Shown in pieces: positions 5,355 through 7,785 of a DNA stretch of 7,785 nt. Source of the stretch: Chitinophaga pinensis (lineage in GTDB: Bacteria; Planctomycetota; Phycisphaerae; Phycisphaerales; SM1A02); NCBI GenBank assembly GCA_943329105.2, contig CALQCP020000101.1, positions 1 through 7,785 on the forward strand. The letters are read 5' to 3'. The stretch's first letter is position 1. Every line of letters starts with the position of its first letter. The notes under the pieces are model-generated. The model was not told the origin of the DNA. It ran no database searches and saw nothing but the letters and a program-made list of their open reading frames with translations. A program made the position numbers and the translations under genes.

Positions 5355-5371
5355 CCGGTAAAAATTGCCGG
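5355..5371 (+). terminator. Possible weak terminator hairpin between aat and ychF
   Basis: CCGGTAA (5355-5361) faces TTGCCGG (5365-5371) across an AAA loop. As plus-strand RNA all seven positions pair, one as a G-U wobble; as minus-strand RNA that position becomes an A-C mismatch. The next plus-strand bases (ACAAGCCCTGATTTAGC) have no proper U-tract. It is 270 bp past aat and 23 bp past the ychF stop. Low confidence as a terminator. Confidence 0.25.
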
Positions 5372-5394
5372 ACAAGCCCTGATTTAGCGGATTA

Positions 5395-6483
5395 TCAGAC
5401 GTTAAACAGGAAGTGCGCCACATCTCCGTCGTGCATGACGTAGCTCTTGCCTTCGCTGCGCATGCGTCCGGCCTCGCGAATCAACTTCTCATTGCCGTGC
5501 TTTTCAAGGTCTGCCACGGAATAGATCTCGGCGCGAATGAAGCCGCGTTCAAAGTCGGTGTGAATGACGCCGGCCGCTTGTGGGGCAGTGGAGCCCTTCA
5601 AGATTGTCCACGCGCGAATCTCCTTCGGGCCAGCCGTGAAGTAACTCTGCAGGCCGAGCAGCTCGTAGGCAGCGCGCGCCACAGAGTTGAGCGCGGGTTC
5701 ATTCATGCCAAGACCGGCAAGCATCTCGGTGCGATCGGCCTCAGTGAGTTCAGAAAGTTCGCTCTCAATCTTGGCGCACACCACCACCACGTTGCCGCCG
5801 TTGGCCTTGGCGTAGTCGCGCACTTTTTGCACCAGTGGACCGGTTCCGTTGGGATCCTTCTCGTCAACGTTGGCTACAAAGAGGACCGGCTTGGCGGTGA
5901 TCATTCCCAGGGAGCGCAGGATGCGGCGTTCCTCTTCCTCAAGTTCCAAACTTCGGATCGGATTCGATGTATCTAGGCAGGATTTGCATTTTTGCAGCAC
6001 CGCGCCACGGGCGATCGCTTCCTTGTCACCGCTGCGCGCCAGGCGCTGCGCCTTGTCCAATATATTTTCTACCACCTGCATATCCGCCAGCATCAACTCG
6101 GTTTCGATGGTCCCGATATCGCGCAGCGGATCGACCGATCCCTCAACGTGGATGATGTCTGCGTCTTCAAAGCAGCGGACTACGTGAAGGATGGCATCCA
6201 CCTCGCGGATGTGGGTCAAGAACTTGTTGCCAAGGCCTTCGCCCTCGCTGGCTCCGCGGACGATGCCGGCAATATCCACCAGGCGGATGATGGCCGGCAG
6301 GATCTTCTGGCTCTCAATGTGGTGGCGCAGAATCCCGAGCCGTTTGTCCGGCACGGTGATCACTCCGACGTTCGGCTCGATGGTGCAGAACGGATAGTTC
6401 GCAGCCTCGATTCCTGCCGCCGTGAGGGCGTTGAAAAGCGTGCTCTTTCCGACATTCGGTAGACCGACAATTCCTGCGTCCAT
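5395..6483 (-). CDS. ychF: Redox-responsive ATPase YchF (OLA1 subfamily of Obg-like P-loop proteins)
   Basis: This 362-residue ribosome-associated P-loop protein belongs to a family known to prefer ATP to GTP and to act in translation and stress response. Motifs in order: P-loop GLPNVGKST (7-15), switch region with YPFCTIEPNVG (30-40), DIAGIVRGASEGEGLGNKFL (70-89), ANVDE in the altered G4 position (204-208, where Glu replaces the GTPase Asp and explains ATP use), and a C-terminal TGS domain (about 280-362) ending GKSYVMHDGDVAHFLFNV. Length is full. The ATG at 6483 is required by the N-terminus MDAGIVGLPNVGKST. There is no Shine-Dalgarno; instead a run of six C lies just before the start on this strand. 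It is divergent from the penicillin-binding protein gene and convergent with aat, so it is a single-gene unit. In some bacteria ychF follows pth; here the pth-type cluster is on the far side of the window. Confidence 0.98.
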   Translation of the reverse strand: MDAGIVGLPNVGKSTLFNALTAAGIEAANYPFCTIEPNVGVITVPDKRLGILRHHIESQKILPAIIRLVDIAGIVRGASEGEGLGNKFLTHIREVDAILHVVRCFEDADIIHVEGSVDPLRDIGTIETELMLADMQVVENILDKAQRLARSGDKEAIARGAVLQKCKSCLDTSNPIRSLELEEEERRILRSLGMITAKPVLFVANVDEKDPNGTGPLVQKVRDYAKANGGNVVVVCAKIESELSELTEADRTEMLAGLGMNEPALNSVARAAYELLGLQSYFTAGPKEIRAWTILKGSTAPQAAGVIHTDFERGFIRAEIYSVADLEKHGNEKLIREAGRMRSEGKSYVMHDGDVAHFLFNV

Positions 6484-6493
6484 AGGGGGGAGA

Positions 6494-6522
6494 ATGGTAC
6501 GCTCTGCGAGTCAAGATGTCCC
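6494..6522 (-). promoter_or_regulatory. Weak candidate promoter of ychF, nearly leaderless
   Basis: On the minus strand GGGACA (6522-6517, 4 of 6) and TACCAT (6499-6494, 4 of 6) are 17 bp apart. Transcription would begin near 6487, leaving about 4 nt before the ATG, in keeping with the missing ribosome binding site. A better -35 match, TTGACT (6514-6509), has no -10 at a suitable distance. Confidence 0.25.
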
Positions 6523-6534
6523 GCCCGCGGGGAC
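6518..6534. repeat. GC dyad GTCCC/GGGAC in the divergent spacer
   Basis: A 5-bp stem encloses a 7-nt loop, with the 8-bp palindrome CCCGCGGG (6524-6531) overlapping it. It lies 35 bp upstream of the ychF start and 73 bp upstream of the penicillin-binding protein start, and overlaps the candidate ychF -35. Confidence 0.3.
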
Positions 6535-6560
6535 CCGCACGGCAGGACGCTGCGCGGATC

Positions 6561-6577
6561 GTGGAGCCTCGCTCCAC
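6561..6577 (+). repeat. Perfect hairpin GTGGAGC-CTC-GCTCCAC before the PBP2 gene
   Basis: Seven perfect pairs close a 3-nt loop. It ends 30 nt before the ATG at 6608, so it would lie in the 5' leader of the transcript or act as a DNA operator. No T-tract follows, so it is not a terminator. Confidence 0.45.
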
Positions 6578-6607
6578 AACGCAGATTCACCACGGTCAGG
6601 ACGACCA

Positions 6608-7785
6608 ATGGCTTCGGAATCGGAATCGGATCGCCCATCGTCACTTCGTGGCACCTCCATGTTCGAGCGGAGGATGCTTGTCGTTGGCATTGTCTTTGCC
6701 GTGGTACTTGGCGGGATGGCAGCGCGGCTCTTCAGTCTCACTGTGGTCATGGGAAGTCAGCAGCGCGCACTGGCGGACAGCCGGCTCGACCGCAGCACGC
6801 TGCTTCCAACCGTCCGTGGCTCGATCAAGGACCGCAAGGGTCGTGTATTGGCGGCGAGCGTGCCCAGTTACGACGTGGCGATTTTTTATCCCGCCATCAA
6901 CGGCGCGTGGGCTGATACACGAGCGATCGCTGCTGCAAAGAAAGCAGCTGGTCGCGCGGCGTGGAATCGCCTGGGACCCGCCGAGCGCGAAGAGCGCATT
7001 CAAGCGCAGCGACAAGAGCTAGCAGCGGAACTTGAGTCAGTGTTGAACGAGGTTGCAACCGCCTGTCACATGACGCGCGATGAGTTGTCCGCAGAGATGG
7101 GTTCGGTGCGCATGCACGTGGAGAAGAAGGCGAGCGCTGTGTGGGAGGCGCGGCTTGAAATTGACCGCGCCAAGTACGGCGAGGATGCCGAGGAGCAGTT
7201 TGATGCGCAGCCGATCGCGGAGCAGAGCGAGGCGCATGTTGTGAAATCAGGCATTGAAACCGCGAGCGCTTTCGTACTGCGCAAGCTTGCAGACGCACAT
7301 CCCGGGACGATTGAAGTGCAGGACAGCACGCGCCGCGTGTATCCGTGGGCTTCAGCGCGGATTGACTTGGATCGCTCCAGCATGCCGCGACCGCTACGAG
7401 GCGGAACACTGAAACTTGATGTCCAAGGTATCGCCGATCACGTGATCGGCGGTGTCCGCGATGAAGTGTGGCGTCAGGATCTTGAGCGTCGACCATTTCG
7501 CACCGTTGGTTCCGCGGGTGATGTTGCAGTTGACTTAGGCGGCTACCGTCCTGGCCACGACATGGTTGGCAGTTATGGAATCGAGCGCACCTATGAGGAT
7601 CTTCTTCGTGGCATGCGCGGTCGCACCATGCAGCGCCTGGATACCAATGAGACATCGCGAACCGATCCGGTGCTTGGATCAGACTTACAACTGACGCTCG
7701 ATATTGCTTTGCAGGCCCGCGTGCAGGCGCTGTTCATGCCAGAAGTCGGACTCGCGCGCGCGCAGCAGTGGCACTACGGCTGGGA
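6608..7785 (+). CDS. Penicillin-binding protein 2-type peptidoglycan transpeptidase, 5' part
   Basis: The first 392 codons of a class B PBP, cut by the right edge before the catalytic SxxK, SxN and KTG motifs. The family cross-links peptidoglycan in the periplasm with a RodA/FtsW-type partner. Visible: a short cytosolic tail (1-22); one membrane segment (about 23-48, with MLVVGIVFAVVLGGMAARLF at 23-42); the PTVRGSIKDRKGRVLAASVP box (67-86) typical of class B N-termini; a long, charged, largely helical stretch (about 100-240, rich in Ala, Glu, Arg); then SYGIERTYEDLLRGMRG (322-338) and VLGSDLQLTLDIALQARVQ (355-373), leading into the transpeptidase domain. GSYGIERTYE and the general layout fit PBP2/MrdA better than FtsI, but the two cannot be separated without the C-terminal half, so I give no symbol. 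ATG 6608 has AGGA 6 nt upstream; ATG 6659 is a weaker alternative. The 124-bp upstream spacer is shared with divergent ychF. Confidence 0.9.
   Translation, partial: MASESESDRPSSLRGTSMFERRMLVVGIVFAVVLGGMAARLFSLTVVMGSQQRALADSRLDRSTLLPTVRGSIKDRKGRVLAASVPSYDVAIFYPAINGAWADTRAIAAAKKAAGRAAWNRLGPAEREERIQAQRQELAAELESVLNEVATACHMTRDELSAEMGSVRMHVEKKASAVWEARLEIDRAKYGEDAEEQFDAQPIAEQSEAHVVKSGIETASAFVLRKLADAHPGTIEVQDSTRRVYPWASARIDLDRSSMPRPLRGGTLKLDVQGIADHVIGGVRDEVWRQDLERRPFRTVGSAGDVAVDLGGYRPGHDMVGSYGIERTYEDLLRGMRGRTMQRLDTNETSRTDPVLGSDLQLTLDIALQARVQALFMPEVGLARAQQWHYGW

Larger units (their letters stand above)
5084..5394. other. 311-bp convergent spacer between aat and ychF, with several dyads
   Basis: Both flanking genes read into this spacer. 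I find no convincing gene: the 68-codon minus-strand frame at 5069-5275 is Arg/Thr/Ala-rich and overlaps the aat end. There is no canonical terminator with a T-tract on either strand. It holds four or more inverted repeats, listed separately, that may end or stabilise the two transcripts. Confidence 0.5.

Noticed and set aside
5413..5976. 187-codon plus-strand frame
   Set aside because: It is antisense to ychF, whose identity is certain; long antisense frames are common in GC-rich genes.
6897..7655. 252-codon minus-strand frame at the right end
   Set aside because: It is antisense to the PBP2-type gene, and its Arg/Ser/His/Pro-rich translation is typical of a shadow frame.
1..7785. Mobile elements, CRISPR arrays, defence or biosynthetic clusters
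   Set aside because: I saw no transposase or integrase motifs, no regularly spaced repeats, no terminal inverted repeats and no compositional island; all recognised genes are housekeeping or general metabolism.

Overview
The window is ordinary bacterial housekeeping chromosome, GC-rich by eye (I did not compute a value). I see no insertion sequence, prophage, CRISPR array or defence cassette. The taxonomic signal is indirect. The ribose-phosphate diphosphokinase has the loop DDMISTAGT and the segment SPDVGNVKVAN, GlmU is a stand-alone uridylyltransferase, and most genes lack a clear Shine-Dalgarno. From memory of the families this fits Planctomycetota, perhaps a Phycisphaerae-like lineage. 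That is an inference, not a demonstrated assignment.

Left block, minus strand (read 2515 down to 1): a candidate promoter, tRNA-Gln(UUG), a single-domain glmU, prs, and rplY (L25/CTC, cut by the left edge). glmU and prs overlap by ATGA, and the tRNA ends only 17-38 nt before the glmU start. The order glmU-prs-rplY matches the conserved gcaD-prs-ctc cluster of other bacteria, where pth usually follows; here pth would lie outside the window. The products make UDP-GlcNAc, PRPP and a 5S rRNA-binding ribosomal protein.

Middle block: a 318-bp spacer rich in inverted repeats (2474-2791), then a plus-strand NAD(P)+-dependent aldehyde dehydrogenase. A small minus-strand hypothetical gene overlaps its 3' end. 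Next comes plus-strand aat, the leucyl/phenylalanyl-tRNA-protein transferase of the N-degron pathway.

Right block: a 311-bp convergent spacer with several dyads (5084-5394), the minus-strand YchF/OLA1 ATPase, a 124-bp divergent spacer with a perfect hairpin, and the 5' part of a plus-strand PBP2-type transpeptidase gene cut by the right edge.

Nothing here amounts to a new multi-gene system. The points most worth a second look are the dyad-rich spacer upstream of the aldehyde dehydrogenase with two mutually exclusive foldings, the ATGAGCACCAC motif repeated at start codons, the stand-alone GlmU domain, and the unrecognised small gene at 4194-4457.
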